A stretch of DNA of 64,000 nucleotides from Imbricaverruca yamaguchii (GCA_034440575.1 JAOTOL010001564.1:1240001-1304000); one strand, 5' to 3'. Positions 12,800 through 25,400 are shown, counted from the first letter of the stretch. Made by a program: numbers and translations. The notes: generated from the letters alone by a model not told the origin.

Positions 12800-13459
12800 A
12801 TAAATAACACCGCCCCGCTGCTGCCCCCCCCCCCCACTCACGGCCGGCCCGGTGTCAGCGTGGGGCGTGACCGGACAACGAGAGCTAGTCCGAGTCCGAC
12901 CGGCTAAGGTCCGAGTCAATTTGATTAGCTTTGAAACTTTTCAAATGCACTTCGACAAGTTTGGTTGAAATATTGATGCAAGACGCCCGCACGGAATATT
13001 AACATGGGTGGAGAACGCCGGGGTAACGCCGAGTCATGTCCGAACTTTAACGAGTCGTAGATGAGCCTCGACTACTCATATGAGTATTTGAATTGAGTCA
13101 GTTCCATCAATGCCGCACGCACCTCATCCATACCTAGTCGAATTGGAAAATGCTTGAGTTGTGTCTCAGTTATGTTTATTTGTATCATTTTGCAGTATGT
13201 CTCAGCTATTCCTCGGCCCTGTCTCAAATGCATGTCAACTGCAGTTCTGCAATTTCTGTCTGCGTTCTGCCTGCATCCCGTGTTTACGTTCGGTTGTTTC
13301 GCGTCCGAGAGACACACTCGGGCCGTGTTCTGTTTGTGTTTGCCGTGTCTGAATGTCGGTTCTGCCTCGTCCATCACGCGCAGTGCCAGCTGTCCGCGAA
13401 CGGAGCGACCCGGGATCTGATCAGGTCGAGAAATAACCCACACATGCCGATTGAAGTAT
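12800..13459. other. No feature recognised
   Basis: A poly-C run near 12824-12835, then ordinary sequence. A minus-strand open frame of 123 codons (13072-13443) matches nothing known. Confidence 0.5.
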
Positions 13460-13700
13460 CATAAACGACGCGGGCACTGGGCGGCCGGCCGCGCGCCGCC
13501 GCCGGCCCGCTGTGATTGTCTGATGATTGCGTGTAATTGGCAGGTGATGCGGGGTCAACAAGCGGTCAGCGCGAGTGGCGTGCGGCGGGCACCGGCTGGC
13601 CTGATCTGGCCTGACCTGACCGCCGCCCCAGGTCACCAGGTCACACGGCCGCAGATGGCGCTGGCTGGCCGTCGGCAGCTGCACCCGCCGGCCGAAGTAA
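13460..13700. other. GC-rich island with AT-rich motif cores
   Basis: GGCCGG-rich DNA is interrupted by GTGATTGTCTGATGATTGC and GTGTAATTGGC. It resembles the other islands in the window. A regulatory role is possible but not shown. Confidence 0.35.
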
Positions 13701-14739
13701 CCGCAATACGGATATATCTATGCATTAGGTTCTGTTCGTTCAGGCTGGATGACTAATGATCATGCTCGGGCGGGGCTGGAGATAGAGGGAGAGAGGGACG
13801 ACGACGACGACGCTAATTACGGACCTGTAATAGCCGAGCATGGTTGTGCGATGCTGAAGAGCAATTACCCGCAAATGAGCTCAAAGCCATTCAACTGTTG
13901 GTGCACTCCTGAATTCTGCCCGGCCCTGCAGATACTTCCGTTGAATACCGCCCCGGCTGGCTTTCAGCTCGGAGCTGCCCTGGGGATTGCGTCGCCGACC
14001 GGGCTTTCACCGGAATGGGGATAGCCGGAAATTTCCCCCGGCGAACCCAACTAGAGTTTCATATCCGTTCCCATCGTGCCATCGGCTGGAGAGTCTTTCA
14101 ATGTGTGCAGTTCAACGGCTGTTTGACGGGGTGAAACTGAAGGAGTCAGATAGCTTCGACGCTCTCCTTGTTTGAACAGCTTTCGTGTGGATTGACAGAG
14201 CTCTCTGGCTTATTTACTCGTGTCCACGGTGGGTCCTCCTCCCTGTCAGTCGCCCTGTCGTGCTCCGTATTTTTCTGTTCACTCCCTGCTTTGTCAGCGT
14301 GAGCCAAGTTCTAATAATCTACCCAAGTGAACCGTACCTCTTACTAACGCCGGATATCACATCGCTTTTTCTCGGAAACTCGTTAAATGTCGACGGGCTG
14401 AAGCGCTCCCACTCCCAGGTTTTCCACATTCCACGCGAGCACACTTTGAGCTTATTTAAAGGCTCGTTTGACATGTGAAGGACGACTGAGTTTGGTAGTC
14501 GCAGCAGATGAGAAATAAATTACGTGGAAGATGATTTTCGCTTCAGGTCGGCGGATGATTTGCTCTCCCGGGCAATGACAGAGCAACACTCGCTCTTTTC
14601 TACGACAAAAATTACCCATTGAATGGTCGGATGACCAAGCTATTTGGCAATGCAAAATAACGCATTGTTCTCTAATCTCCTGGCGCTATTTATCCCGGGC
14701 ACACACGAAGTCCGAGTCATTCTTCCAATTGTAAATAGT
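13701..14739. other. No gene recognised
   Basis: Contains a GAC run (13798-13811) and CGCTAATTACGG, but no supported gene. Confidence 0.5.
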
Positions 14740-15470
14740 CGCTGGGACCGGCGTGGTGCGCGTGCAATGCGGCTATGCAAATGCGGCGCGGCAGGACGAG
14801 CGGTCTGGGCGCCGCGGGACGCGGAGGTGCTAACCGAAACATCGCCTCACATAACTCATCGCGCGCCGACGGGGCGCGGCGACGACGGGTGGTGAGATGC
14901 GCTGCCGAGGGGAGGGGCAGCCGGCGAGCTGACCTCGCTCGGTCGGCCTCGAGCGGCCGCCCAGCCGGGCCCGGCAACAGGCGTCGCTGCCACGACGGCT
15001 GGTCGGAAGCGGCGACACCGCGACACACGTCCCCCTGTCGGGCGAGCTGCGCTCCCGCGCCCACGCTCAGACCGCCGTCGGTCCGGCCGGGGGCGACCCC
15101 CGGCGTGTCGCTTCACTTCCCGTCCGCCCAGGTCGGATTTCGTCCGGGTCGACACACACGCGATCGCGCTGAATGGGAGGCCGACTTCTCCGGCGGGGAG
15201 GTGCCCGCCGAACAGTGCGCGGCCGACAGGCGCGCTATTCTGCTGCCAGCTCGGGCGCGTCGAGTGCGCCTCATTCGTGGACAGGCGCGATGGCGAGAGG
15301 CGCTGCGCCGGCTCGCCCGTCCGCCCACGCAGCTCCTGCGTGTCTGACGCCGTGTTTTGGTCATCCTCGGCGCAGGGCGACCCTGGGCTGCACGACCCGC
15401 CGAGAGTCCCCACGCCATGTCCGCCATGTCCACCATGTCGGCCCAACGCAGTCTAGTCTCTTGATCACTA
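14740..15470. other. GC- and CpG-rich island
   Basis: This is about 730 bases of CpG-rich sequence with several overlapping open frames on both strands. None of the translations has recognisable domain features, and all are Arg/Ala/Pro-rich, as expected from base composition. Confidence 0.4.
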
Positions 15471-15818
15471 GGTGGCCACGGCGCCCTCGGCTTTAGGTAT
15501 ATTGCGGCATGTCGTTCGCGGTCCGTTCTTCCGCCGGAGTCAGGTGCGTGATTTATTCTCAGCCCGCGGTGCATACCAAGTGGCTGCTGTTACACTGCTG
15601 GGCCCAGACGGAAGTGCCCGCTGTTATGGTTGGGCCCTGTGTTATGAGAAGCCTCTCAAGAGGGTGTATTGCCGAGGGCGAAGTAGGAAAGTTACTGCGT
15701 GCATCTTAGAAGTATGTTGACCACCTGAATTCGCGAGCTGTGTCCGCTATATATAAAATACACAGCGTCCAAAAGGGCACAACTTTGGTGCTGATTGCAT
15801 ATTACTTCATGGAAGATA
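15471..15818. other. No feature recognised
   Basis: Ordinary sequence between the GC-rich island and the hAT-like element. Confidence 0.5.
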
Positions 15819-15826
15819 CACATACA

Positions 15827-16234
15827 CAGGTGCGCACCCAGGATTTTTCCATGGGGGGGGGATCGAAAAGGGCACTTGGGCGGCTCCAAAAGGGCACTTG
15901 ACCGGCCCCAAAAGGGCACTTTGCGGCCCGGGGCACACTGGAAGGTTTGTTGACCGGGGGAGGTGGTGGGGTGTGAATTTTCCATGCCGCATAGGACACG
16001 AAAGGGCACAGGGGAATGCCATGTTTAGGCCAAAAGGGCAGTTTTGGGCCCAAAAGGCACCTTTGGCGCAAGCGGGGCACATAAGGCAGGTGATTTTTGG
16101 GCTAAATTTGGGACATTCCGGCCAAGAGGGCACTTTTCGGTCAAGAGGGCACTTTTGGCCGTAAGGGCACTTTGGTCTCATGAGGGTGGGGAGGGGGCAG
16201 GCCCCCTGCCCCCTCCCCCTACGGTGTGCCACTG
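15827..16234. mobile_element. hAT-like MITE with 8-bp target duplication (408 bp)
   Basis: The element is bounded by perfect 8-bp duplications CACATACA (15819-15826 and 16235-16242). Its ends are CAGGTGCGCACC on the left and, reverse-complemented, CAGTGGCACACC on the right, which match at 9 of 12 bases. An 8-bp duplication and CAG ends are typical of hAT elements. Most of the interior is a degenerate repeat of AAAAGGGCAC units. It has no transposase. Confidence 0.85.
15865..16175. repeat. Degenerate AAAAGGGCAC minisatellite inside the hAT-like element
   Basis: AAAAGGGCAC, GAAAGGGCAC, AAGAGGGCAC or AAAAGGCACC recurs roughly every 20-30 bases about a dozen times. Intervening bases are often TTTTGG or GGCCCC. 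The repeats are confined to the transposon interior. Confidence 0.75.
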
Positions 16235-16242
16235 CACATACA

Positions 16243-17654
16243 CGACTAGATTGAACGCTTGGTCTAAGTTACTTATGAGAGTGGAAAAAACGGTAACGAG
16301 TACTGGGAAATCTGAAAGGCGGTATAGGAGTGTGTGCGGATCATGCCCATCCTCCCTTCTCATTCCCATTAATGTACAATGTGGAGACACCAAATCATGC
16401 CCAAACCCATCGACTTTGCATCCTACTCACTAGGTGGTCAACGATAGCTGAGAAATATCTCAGAGTATATTGCGGCTCTACTTCACTACGACATTGCTAC
16501 AAGCCCCTTGCTTTTTGCAGGTGGCCACGAAGTACAAGTTATTTGGAACCAATATCTGTTCGGAGTGGGACACATGCTAGACCCCAGTTAGACAACTTAT
16601 TAACTCCTCAGTTGACAGAGGCCCTTTAAAGCCCCAAGCATAAGTGCTCGTTTGAGTGATCAGAGCCCCTGTCCCATGTTAAATTCTGACCACACGAAAT
16701 TGAGTCAGATACAGCCTGCCTCTCCACACTGAACATAATGCTCATGAGAAGCACAAGCAGGCTCTTCCATTATCCCAATTCAGTCCACATTTGTCTTCAA
16801 TGAGTGAAATGTCCCCAACCGTTCCCATAACCCGATACCCATTGCTACAATAGACCACTTCAGGTCCAATTTGTGCCTATCCAGCACATACAGATCACAT
16901 GCATATCCACATTGCACAAAACCCTCTCAGAATGGAGGGAGAGTCGGACCAATGTCTGGAGCCCACCCTACACGAAGGGTTCGTCGGTTTCCATCAGGTC
17001 AGCACGCAATGGCACGTGAGCACCGGCGACGCCCACCTGTTCAACACGCAATAGCACTTGATCACTAGCGGCGCTAGGGACGAGACTTATTACCGTTGGG
17101 CTTCTAAGCAGAAATGTAGAAAAGCTTCCTGTGGGGGATACTTGGAACACAGAGATCCCCCCGTTCATGTAGCGGCAGGTACCGCGACGGAAGTCGTCGT
17201 CGCTGCTTACTCGGCAGTCGCCACCAGCCGGGCTGTTGAGGCCACGGTCTATTGTGACCAATCCCCTCCGGTCAAGTTGCATAGCTGACCTGGACGCCGT
17301 CGGCCGCCGCGGAGACCGCTGTCTCTGATGTCTGACGGAAGTTGACGTGTCAGTGTCTGACGGTCGGATGTGGCCGTCATGGGTGTATGGTGATGCGACA
17401 GCTTGTTCTGGGCTGTAGCTCCACGAACTACCGGCCGCCTGTGTGCAGCGCGGTTCAGCTTACGTAAACATGTTATGGGTTATTGTGTATGTCGCCAGCA
17501 GTAGAGTCAGCCGACCGGGGCCGAGGCTCAGAGGTGTCTTAGACAGTCGGACCCGCTGGTGTAGTGCATAGAGTCCGGGCATTGCTCTGGTTAGTTAGAG
17601 CCGCGTGACGATGACGTGGTCTCTGGCGTGTGGCCAAAGGCGGTTGCCCTGGGG
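16243..17654. other. No feature recognised
   Basis: Short frames only, no repeat structure seen. Confidence 0.5.
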
Positions 17655-17783
17655 CTATATAGTCGCCGAGCGAGGTGGAACGCGCTGGACCTCACTTCAC
17701 TTCACTTCACTTCTCGCTCTCTCTATGAGTGGACGCTGCGGGGCGGCTGGCCGGTGACCAGCCGCCCGGACTCAACCCTGGAG
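17655..17783 (+). promoter_or_regulatory. Candidate TATA promoter with a short untranslated exon
   Basis: CTATATAG (17655-17662) lies about 30 bases before an initiator-like TCACTTC cluster. A GC-rich stretch then ends in GAG/GTATGT at 17783/17784, a good donor. This is the order expected of a core promoter and first exon. The only ATG in it is followed by a stop within 11 codons, so any exon would be untranslated. No partner exon was identified, and it could be a retroelement LTR fragment instead. Confidence 0.2.
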
Positions 17784-18196
17784 GTATGTCTGAAACTGAC
17801 TGTCTGAAACCGCTGTATAACTGTTGAGATGTAAGCTTGTGAGATGGGAGTTAGTATGTTTGAAGATCGATCTGTGTGCAAGTTGGAGATGGTGTGTGCA
17901 CGTTGCTAACAATAGATTGATATGGCGTCAGGCTGAGTTTGTATGAAGACTTGGATGAATATATGTTTGAATCAGAGCTCTGAGATGGAGACTCAGAGCC
18001 ATTGAAATCATAACCGGGTTCACAAAATCTCGAACGTCGAGACCCATGGGCTGTTCACGTGCCTAATAGAAGTTTACGTCAGACAAGGTGGGAAATGTCT
18101 GAAAAAGCTCTGGAGGGCAAAACTTCCATACAGAAACTACTGAAACGATGAACTTATGGTGACTTCAATACTGACTGATTGTATACTTGGCAATCG

Positions 18197-18252
18197 GGTT
18201 GGTTGGCTGGTTGTTTGGGCTTAGGGGCGCATCTACTGCTTCGGTCATACAG
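18197..18252 (+). mobile_element. Dispersed SINE/LINE body segment, copy 1
   Basis: GGTTGGTTGGCTGGTTGTTT followed by GGCTTAGGGGCGCATC matches the minus strand at 20040-20112 and the plus strand at 48214-48270. The latter sits directly behind a tRNA-like SINE head. This copy has no recognisable head. Confidence 0.55.
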
Positions 18253-18629
18253 GTATACTTGGCAATCAAACTAGTTTCCAATTCATTAGCTATTTCAATT
18301 ATCGGCAACATTGCAAGCTATCGTCAGTCATGCATATCAGTCTCGTGGTAATCCGTCCGGAGACCTAGAGCTGCGAGAGGCATACACGATAAAAAAAAAA
18401 CAATTGGACCCTGTCAGGAATCACTGCCAGGAAGATCTATAAGCGCGGATCCCGATATCTGACGAGCGGACGGCCGGGGCTGCGTGGCCAGCGCGCTGTT
18501 TGCACGGCGCGCCACTGTTTGCCGCCGTCGCGACGATGTTTGTCCGTGCCGAAGTCAGCCGAGTGGGCCGAGTGGGCTGCGCCTGCGGCCGCGTCGGCAT
18601 GTGCCCGCCGGCGTGCGGCCGCAGTAGAC

Positions 18630-18945
18630 GCGGCGTCACTGTCCGACACACCGCTGGTCGGCGGCGTCACTGTCCGACACACCGCTGGTCGGCGGCGTCA
18701 CTGTCCGACACACCGCTGGTCGGCGGCGTCACTGTCCGACACACCGCTGGTCGGCGGCGTCACTGTCCGACACACCGCTGGTCGGCGGCGTCCCTGTCCG
18801 ACGCATCGCTGGTCGGCGGCGTCACTGTCCGACACACCGCTGGTCGGCGGCGTCACTGTCCGACGCATCGCTGGCCGGCGGCGTCACTGTCCGACACACC
18901 GCTGGTCGGCGGCGTCACTGTCCGACACGCCGCTGGTCGGCGGCG
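18630..18945. repeat. 31-bp GC-rich minisatellite, 10 copies
   Basis: GGCGTCACTGTCCGACACAC recurs with an exact 31-base period (18631, 18662, 18693 and onward to 18910). Variant units carry CGCATCG or TCCCTG. Because 31 is not a multiple of 3, the overlapping open frames (for example 18500-19087) are repeat artefacts. It lies within a GC-rich island at about 18430-19260. Confidence 0.95.
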
Positions 18946-19260
18946 CGCCGCGACGGCCGCCCGAGGGGAGGGGGAGGGGGAACGGCACGCCGAGCTAAAG
19001 TGGCGCGCCGGCGCGCGGTGGCCGTCCCGCCGGAATGGCGGTTTATCTACGAGTCGACGACACAATGGTGGGTCGTGGCGAGACTGAATCGGCAGCGAGC
19101 CTGGTCACGGACCACTGCCGGACGGTAACGCGCCGGCGGGCGTCCCCCCCCCCCTCCCCCGCTAATGAGGTCCGACTCGAACGCCGCCGGCCGGCGCGCC
19201 CCCGCCGCGGGCCCAACCACCTCCGGTCACGTGTCATACTTGGCCACTGTGTGTGCCCTC

Positions 19261-20039
19261 CCCATACCAAGCCTCCGAACGTCATGGGGCAGCGCAGCCG
19301 GGTGGGCTCGGCCGGTATCGATGAGCACTGTGAAGCTCGTCGGGCTTTGTTGGTCCGTGAGGTAAACAGGAACCAGGCAAGCGTCATAATTTGCTATGCA
19401 AAGTATATTTGCCAGGCAACGTGAATGCACTTCAGTTCATGTATGGTTGACGAAACCTGAAAAGTCAGCCCCGTTCTGTATCAGTTCTTAATACTTTATA
19501 TATATATATCTCTCTCTCTCTCTCTTCGCCGAAATACAGTACACTTATTCAACTAAGAGTTTACATTAATTGCGTCATTTTACTTGCACTCCTTGTTTTG
19601 TGTGGAGACTTTCCTCCGCACGACTCACTTCCACCACTCTTAATTCCTGCATTCGTCCAAGTTGACGGGGGCTTTATTACACGCTTTCCAACGGGTGATG
19701 AGCAATTGTTATCAAATGAACTCTAATATCCTGGCCAGTGTTCACTCTTTTCAGTTTCTCTCAGGGATTTTGCAGAATAAATTTACAAAAGGTCTGCTCA
19801 AACATTGCTATTGCATTCCACTTCGGCGCAGACGTTCAGCGATATGAAGACGTTTGCCGGGATGGTGCAGGTGACAAGACGAAGACTGGAACTCATCTTG
19901 GCGACAAGGTCTTATAACAGTTGGCTTTCAGTTTATAAAACCAGATGTGATAATGTGTTGCATCCTTACTGATCACTTTGGGGAAACTATCTCCATCAGT
20001 GCTTGTAGATGTTAAAAGTTTACATGTATATGTAAAGGT
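19261..20039. other. No gene recognised
   Basis: Apart from the microsatellite at 19495-19525, nothing stands out. Confidence 0.5.
19495..19525. repeat. (TA)n(CT)n microsatellite
   Basis: A short TA run passes directly into a CT run. Confidence 0.9.
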
Positions 20040-20112
20040 GCGGAATTGGGCGCTAAATAACCACACCTGGTCGATGCGCCCTAAAACTCAAATAACCAAC
20101 CAACCAAAAGCG
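20040..20112 (-). mobile_element. Dispersed SINE/LINE body segment, copy 2
   Basis: On the minus strand, GGTTGGTTGGTTATTTGAG is followed by TTTTAGGGCGCATCGACCAG and GGTTATTTAGCGCCC. The plus-strand segment at 48214-48270 has the same order. This is probably a 5'-truncated SINE copy. Confidence 0.65.
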
Positions 20113-20489
20113 CGGAAATGGAAAATTCAAGGATTTTCCGCATTATCTACTTTGAAATAGTTTTAAAGATCATTGGCAGAATCGTCACAACTGCGGTATA
20201 CCACGCAATAGTCAATGAGGCCGAATTGGTGTTACAAATCCAAACTGGGGGTTCGCAAAATGATATTCGTACGAATGGACTTTAGGCGGGCCTACAAAAT
20301 TCACGAATTAAGTATCCAGAGCTTGAGTCGAGTGTAATATCTGGTTTATGATTTCGCTTCTGGATTTATGACTTCACGTTCGGGATTTATGATTTTTCCC
20401 GAACCTCTGGATCTCGAAGGTTCCAGTCGCTCAACCAATGTGCCGTCGCTCGTCGAACATAACCACAACACCCGTGGTCGGCCGGTGTG

Positions 20490-21200
20490 CCAGTGTGTCT
20501 CCCCATCCCCACCAATTCCGGCTCAGGTCCGGCTCGGCTTGATTCGTACGGGGCCGGCTGGTGTTGGAGAAAAAAAATCACTCGCCCCCCCCCCCCCTCC
20601 ACCAGTGTCGGCTCAGAGATCCGACCCGGACCGATTCGGGCGGGGCTAGCTGATGCTGCAGCACACACCACTCGTGCCCCCACCAGTGCCGAATCAGGTC
20701 TGGCTTGGCTCGATTCGTACGGGGCCGGCCGAACTCATGCGGGGTCCGCCAGTGCTGCAGCACACATCACTCGTGCCCCCTCCCCCACCACCACCACCAG
20801 TGTCGGCTCGGGTACTGCCTGGCCCGACTCGGGCGGGGCTGGCTGGTGCTGGTGCTGCAGCACACATCACTCGTCCCCTCCCCCTGCACCAGTGTCGGCT
20901 CAGGTCCTGCCCGACCCGACTCGTGCGGGGTCCGACAGTGCTGCAGCACACGTCACTCGTCCTCTTCCCACACCAGTGTCGGCTCATATCCGATCCGGCC
21001 CGACTCGGGCGGGGCTGGCTGGTGCTGCAGCACACGCCACTCGTGCCCCCACCAGTGCCGAATCAGGTCCGACTCGGCTCGATTCGTATGGGGCCGGCCG
21101 GTGCTGCAGCACGCATCACTCGTCCCCCCCCCCTCACAGCCACCACCACCACCACCAACACCAGTGCCAGCTCCGGTCCAGCCCGGCCAACTCGTGCGGA
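20490..21200. repeat. 80-100-bp GC-rich tandem repeat, about 6-7 copies
   Basis: GCTGCAGCACACATCACTCG recurs at about 20655, 20755, 20855, 20941, 21025 and 21104, each followed by CACCAGTGTCGGCTCAGGTC and GGGGCCGGCTGGT-like blocks. Unit length varies from 79 to 100 because poly-C and ACC runs differ between units. The long open frames over it on both strands are artefacts. An ACTCC run follows at about 21266-21297. Confidence 0.88.
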
Positions 21201-21954
21201 TTGGCCGGCCGCCGGCCAGCCCCGCTCGCTCTCGAGTCGCGCCCTCGACCGAGCCGAGCCCAGCCGAGCATCCTTCCACTCCACTCCACTCCACTCCACC
21301 TCTCCACCGACCACTCGCCGGCGGATCAGCCCGCTCGGCGAGAAGTTGGTCGCAAACAGGACGCGCCCCGACGCAAACACGCCATCAACTTCAGCGGCCG
21401 GCACGCGTCGTGGCCGGCGGCCCAACATCGCCGACGGGCGCGTCCCATTGTCTGCCGATTGGTTCGGCCTTGGTCCCGAACACGACCGTGCAAGACCCGT
21501 CAGCAGTGTTTATTACGGGGTACGAGCCAACGGCCATGGCCGACGGTCTTCGGCTATTGACGGCCGCGCTTCGGCCGTTCGACGCCTCGTTAGGCCGATG
21601 GGATGTGTTGGACGCCTCGTTCGGCTGGTGGGGTGTGCTGGGAGCATGGGCATCGCCACGAAGTTTGGTGGAGGGGACAAACTGGATCTGGGAACGATTT
21701 TGTAGATGCAAAACCTTAGGCGTGATGCTAAATTTGGCGATGATTTGATGAACGCGTTCCCGTAGTCCTCTCCCCTGTGACAACGCCTGTGACTGGATTC
21801 CTCGTCCGGCTGGGGCGTAGAGCCAGCCATGCGACAGAGTAGACCATCAATACAGCCAGAGGAAACGGTCCCGTGTCGACGGGAGCGGTCGCCGGGCGCA
21901 ACACGTTCCGACGATGTCACACGGTCGCGTGTGGCACACGTCAGAAGAGGATCG

Positions 21955-22465
21955 ATGGCGGGAGGCACGGGCCGCGGCGAACGCTGCGGGAGGCACGGGC
22001 CGCGGCGGACGCTGCGAAAGGCACGGGCCGCGGCGGACGCTGCGGAGGCACGGGCTGCGGCGGACGCTGTGGGAGGCACGGGCCGCGGCGGACGCTGCGG
22101 GAGGCACGGGCCGCGGCGGACGCTGCGAAAGGCACGGGCCGCGGCGGACGCTGCGGAGGCACGGGCTGCGGCGGACGCTGTGGGAGGCACGGGCCGCGGC
22201 GGACGCTGCGGGAGGAACGGGCCGCGGCGGACGCTGTGGGAGGCACGGGCCGCGGCGGACGCTGCGGGAGGCACGGGCCGCGGCGGACGCTGCGGGAGGC
22301 GCGGGCTGCGGCGGACGCTGCGGGAGGCGCGGGCTGCGGCGAACGCTGCGGGAGGCGCGGGCTGCGGCGGACGCTGCGGGAGGCGCGGGCCGCGGCGGAC
22401 GCTGTGGGAGGCACGGGCCGCGGCGGACGCTGTGGGAGGCACGGGCCGCGGCGGACGCTGCGGAA
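21955..22465. repeat. 28-bp GC-rich minisatellite, about 18 copies
   Basis: The unit is GGCCGCGGCGGACGCTGCGG plus GAGGCACG, with a 28-base period and occasional 27-base units. Variant units (CTGCGAAAGG, GGGCTGCGG, CTGTGGGAGG) occur in the same order at 22008-22064 and 22119-22175, showing a local higher-order duplication of about 111 bases. Overlapping open frames on both strands are repeat artefacts. Confidence 0.95.
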
Positions 22466-25400
22466 CGGCTCAGACGACAGCGGCGGATCTGGCGGTGGCA
22501 TTTAGCCACTGGATAGCCCGCGTTGAAATCATATTCGAGGTAATTATTTCCTTTTGGGTAAAGGCTCCGGTAAGCGCAAGACATGCGAAGATAGGTAGAA
22601 CCGGCAAAAAGTTTGATCAGCTTCAGGCTTGGAGACAATTGGGTGACAGCATAATCGTGGCTGACGAAATCGGTGAGTCCTGATAAAATCTGACGGCTGA
22701 CACAGAACTCGTCTTTTTGTAGGAAACAGGTCTGAGTTTTCAATCCATGCAGACATGAAGTAACTGGATGGCCATTATGCATGGCTGGTTTAAATATCTG
22801 ATAAAGTGATAACGTTCAGCTATTTCAACATCCTTGGAAGGAGCCTTGCTGCGGCTGAAGGTAACTCAGTCTGATTGGTATTAGCTGCAAGGTAGCGTTG
22901 CCAACACGGGTGTTGATTTATGAAAATTGTTTAGGGACAAAGTACATGAAGAAAAGAGGCGGCAAAAAATTGATTTGGGGCACACTCTATAATCACCCGT
23001 CGGTCCCCTAGGGTCCCATGTTAAAAGTTGAAAATATTTGGGGAAGATAGCATTGAGAGGGCACCTGCCCTCTCAATAACATGTAAAACAACATCCCTGG
23101 TTATCAACCAGTGTGCTCTTATGCCGGATCAGAATATCACTCAAAAGTGAAGAATTTATGTGAACACAGGAAGAGATGGAAGTGAAGAAATAAATAGCGT
23201 TTCTAGAAATAAACAAAAACTGAAGGTATCACCAAAATGGAACTTATAGTACTGGAAAATAAATGAATAACACCGTAAAGGAATAGACAGCTATCCATAC
23301 CATTACGGTTTTCCTCGAAGTTGATTGTCTTGCTTCGGTGTGTGTAAGACATCTTACCACCAATGAAGGAATAGCTACGGACGGCATCTCTTTTATTCTG
23401 TCAAAAGAGTGCAAATGCCATCACCCAAAATGAATTCCTGTTCCGTGGAAAGCATGCTACAAGGTGGCCCTCTTTTCAACCGATCTGCCTTCTGTCACTT
23501 GTGTCATATTCGTGAGTCGAAGGCGTGATGAAGAGTTCAGTGTGAGTACATAACACTTTCAACACTATGAGTAATGAATCCGGCAAATGAATACCGCTAG
23601 CCTAATAAATCAACAAGTTGTGAATGTCGAATGATTATTATCCATTACTCCATCCGCCTTCTCAGCACCCGCTGTGGAAGGCAGTAGTTCCTGATAGATG
23701 GGAGTAATTTCGTGAGTAGCAGCCGACAAATGCAGCGCTGAGTTCGCCCGGGATCCGAAACTTGTCACTACAGCTGCAAGTGGTGCCGGTGTTGAACGTT
23801 TGCGGATTACATGATGACGTCCCACTGCTGTTCCGAGCAAGCGTCACAGCAAGCCCATGTTGACAGCAAATTAGTATCCGCAGGAACACATTCCGCTGAT
23901 GTCTGTGATGTAATACTCTGATACATCTGTCTAAAGTCCGTGGGATAATTAGAAGCCATTCTACCAGCAGCGTAAGCCTGTCAATTTTGTATTAAATTAT
24001 CGGTTATCATGATTACGAAACAAGGCCTCGACCCAGGCGTTTATAACACATCGATTATCATCAGTTAATTAAGTTGGAAGAAACTTCTCAACCCGAGAAA
24101 ATATGATCGCATAGACATGAGGTATCCTGTGAGGAACGTGTGTTCACCGCGTGACGTAACGCCTAAGAGGGCTTTATTGCTTCCAGCTTTCTTCTAATTT
24201 TCGCTTTATTTCTGTGAGCTTTATAATCACCGGTGTACCGGTTAGAATGCAATCTTACCACGGTGGGATGGAGAATCAGGTACACTGTGATAAGCAGTGG
24301 CGTTGCCAGGGGGTGAAAGGGGCTTTTTCCTCCCCACCCCTCCCCCACCTCCGGCCGGATGGAAAGTGTCGTGAGATGTGACAGAGGATCCCTGATTCCA
24401 CGGAGGAGGCCCCGGGCCGAACGTGCAGGGTCGGCTTTGGCTCACGCTGATGGAGATGGGCTCAGAGCTGACAGTGGGCTTCAGGCTGATTTAGAGGCCC
24501 CATGTTACGGAAGCTATTCGGGCTGAGGGGTGAGGGATGCACAGGACCCCTAAGAGCTGAAGAGTACTAGTGAGGGGCCATGTCAGGGATAAAATTTATC
24601 CTGGTTGAGAGCTAGATGTGCATATTGCAAAAGAAAGACAATAAGCCCAAAATGACAACATTGGATGTGACCTGACGTCAAACAAAAATCCGAGATATAT
24701 GCTTTGGAGGCACTGCCCAATTGTACTCACGTACCAAGTTTCAATACAATGCTTTTTCTGAGGATGTGGTATCGAACTTGAAACATTCTTGGATGTATTC
24801 TTCATTGACCGCAGCTAGGTCAATGGTCATACGTGATCAGAGGTTGACATATTCACGTCAGACACAAAAATGATCAAGGAAAGGATGCCAAAAATCCGGC
24901 TCTGTGTGTCAACGTTTTTGCACTCTCGCAAAAAAAACATCAAGGAAGGGGTGACACCCCCTCCCCCGAGATGGGCAGTTCATAAATCGTTCAAATTCCA
25001 CAGGTCGGATTAATATTTCGTCGATGAATAGCAGAAATATACAGCTTTCGTATCAAATTAGTCAAGACAACCACACATTTACTGCATAGCGCATTCATGC
25101 GTTTAAACCAGTGTGCTGTTTATTGCCTAAGTGAAAGTGAACAGTTCTTACCTTGATTTTCACTATGGCGTAATACATAAAAAACTGAAAGGCGTTTTTC
25201 ATCCCATTCATGCTGACTGAACCGACTTATTTGCAGCATATGGTGCGGTACAGCCGAGAGCATGACCACATGCTATGTTCTCGGCTCAAAAGTCGCATAA
25301 TCTGATATAAGTCTCCACCGATGTGTCCGACCTCTCTGCTGGCACGACTCACCAAAGCGTAGTCATGTGGATTGGTAGCATTCACTGCGGTGTCCACATT

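Noticed and set aside
18630..18945. Possible CRISPR-like array
   Set aside because: Repeats are head-to-tail with no unique spacers, and the DNA is eukaryotic. The same applies to every other array here.
20487..21748. Three overlapping frames of about 350 codons
   Set aside because: They are by-products of the 80-100-bp repeat in stop-poor DNA.
21829..22683. 284-311-codon open frames on both strands
   Set aside because: They arise from the 28-bp GC-rich repeat, whose period shifts frame every unit, so all frames look open.
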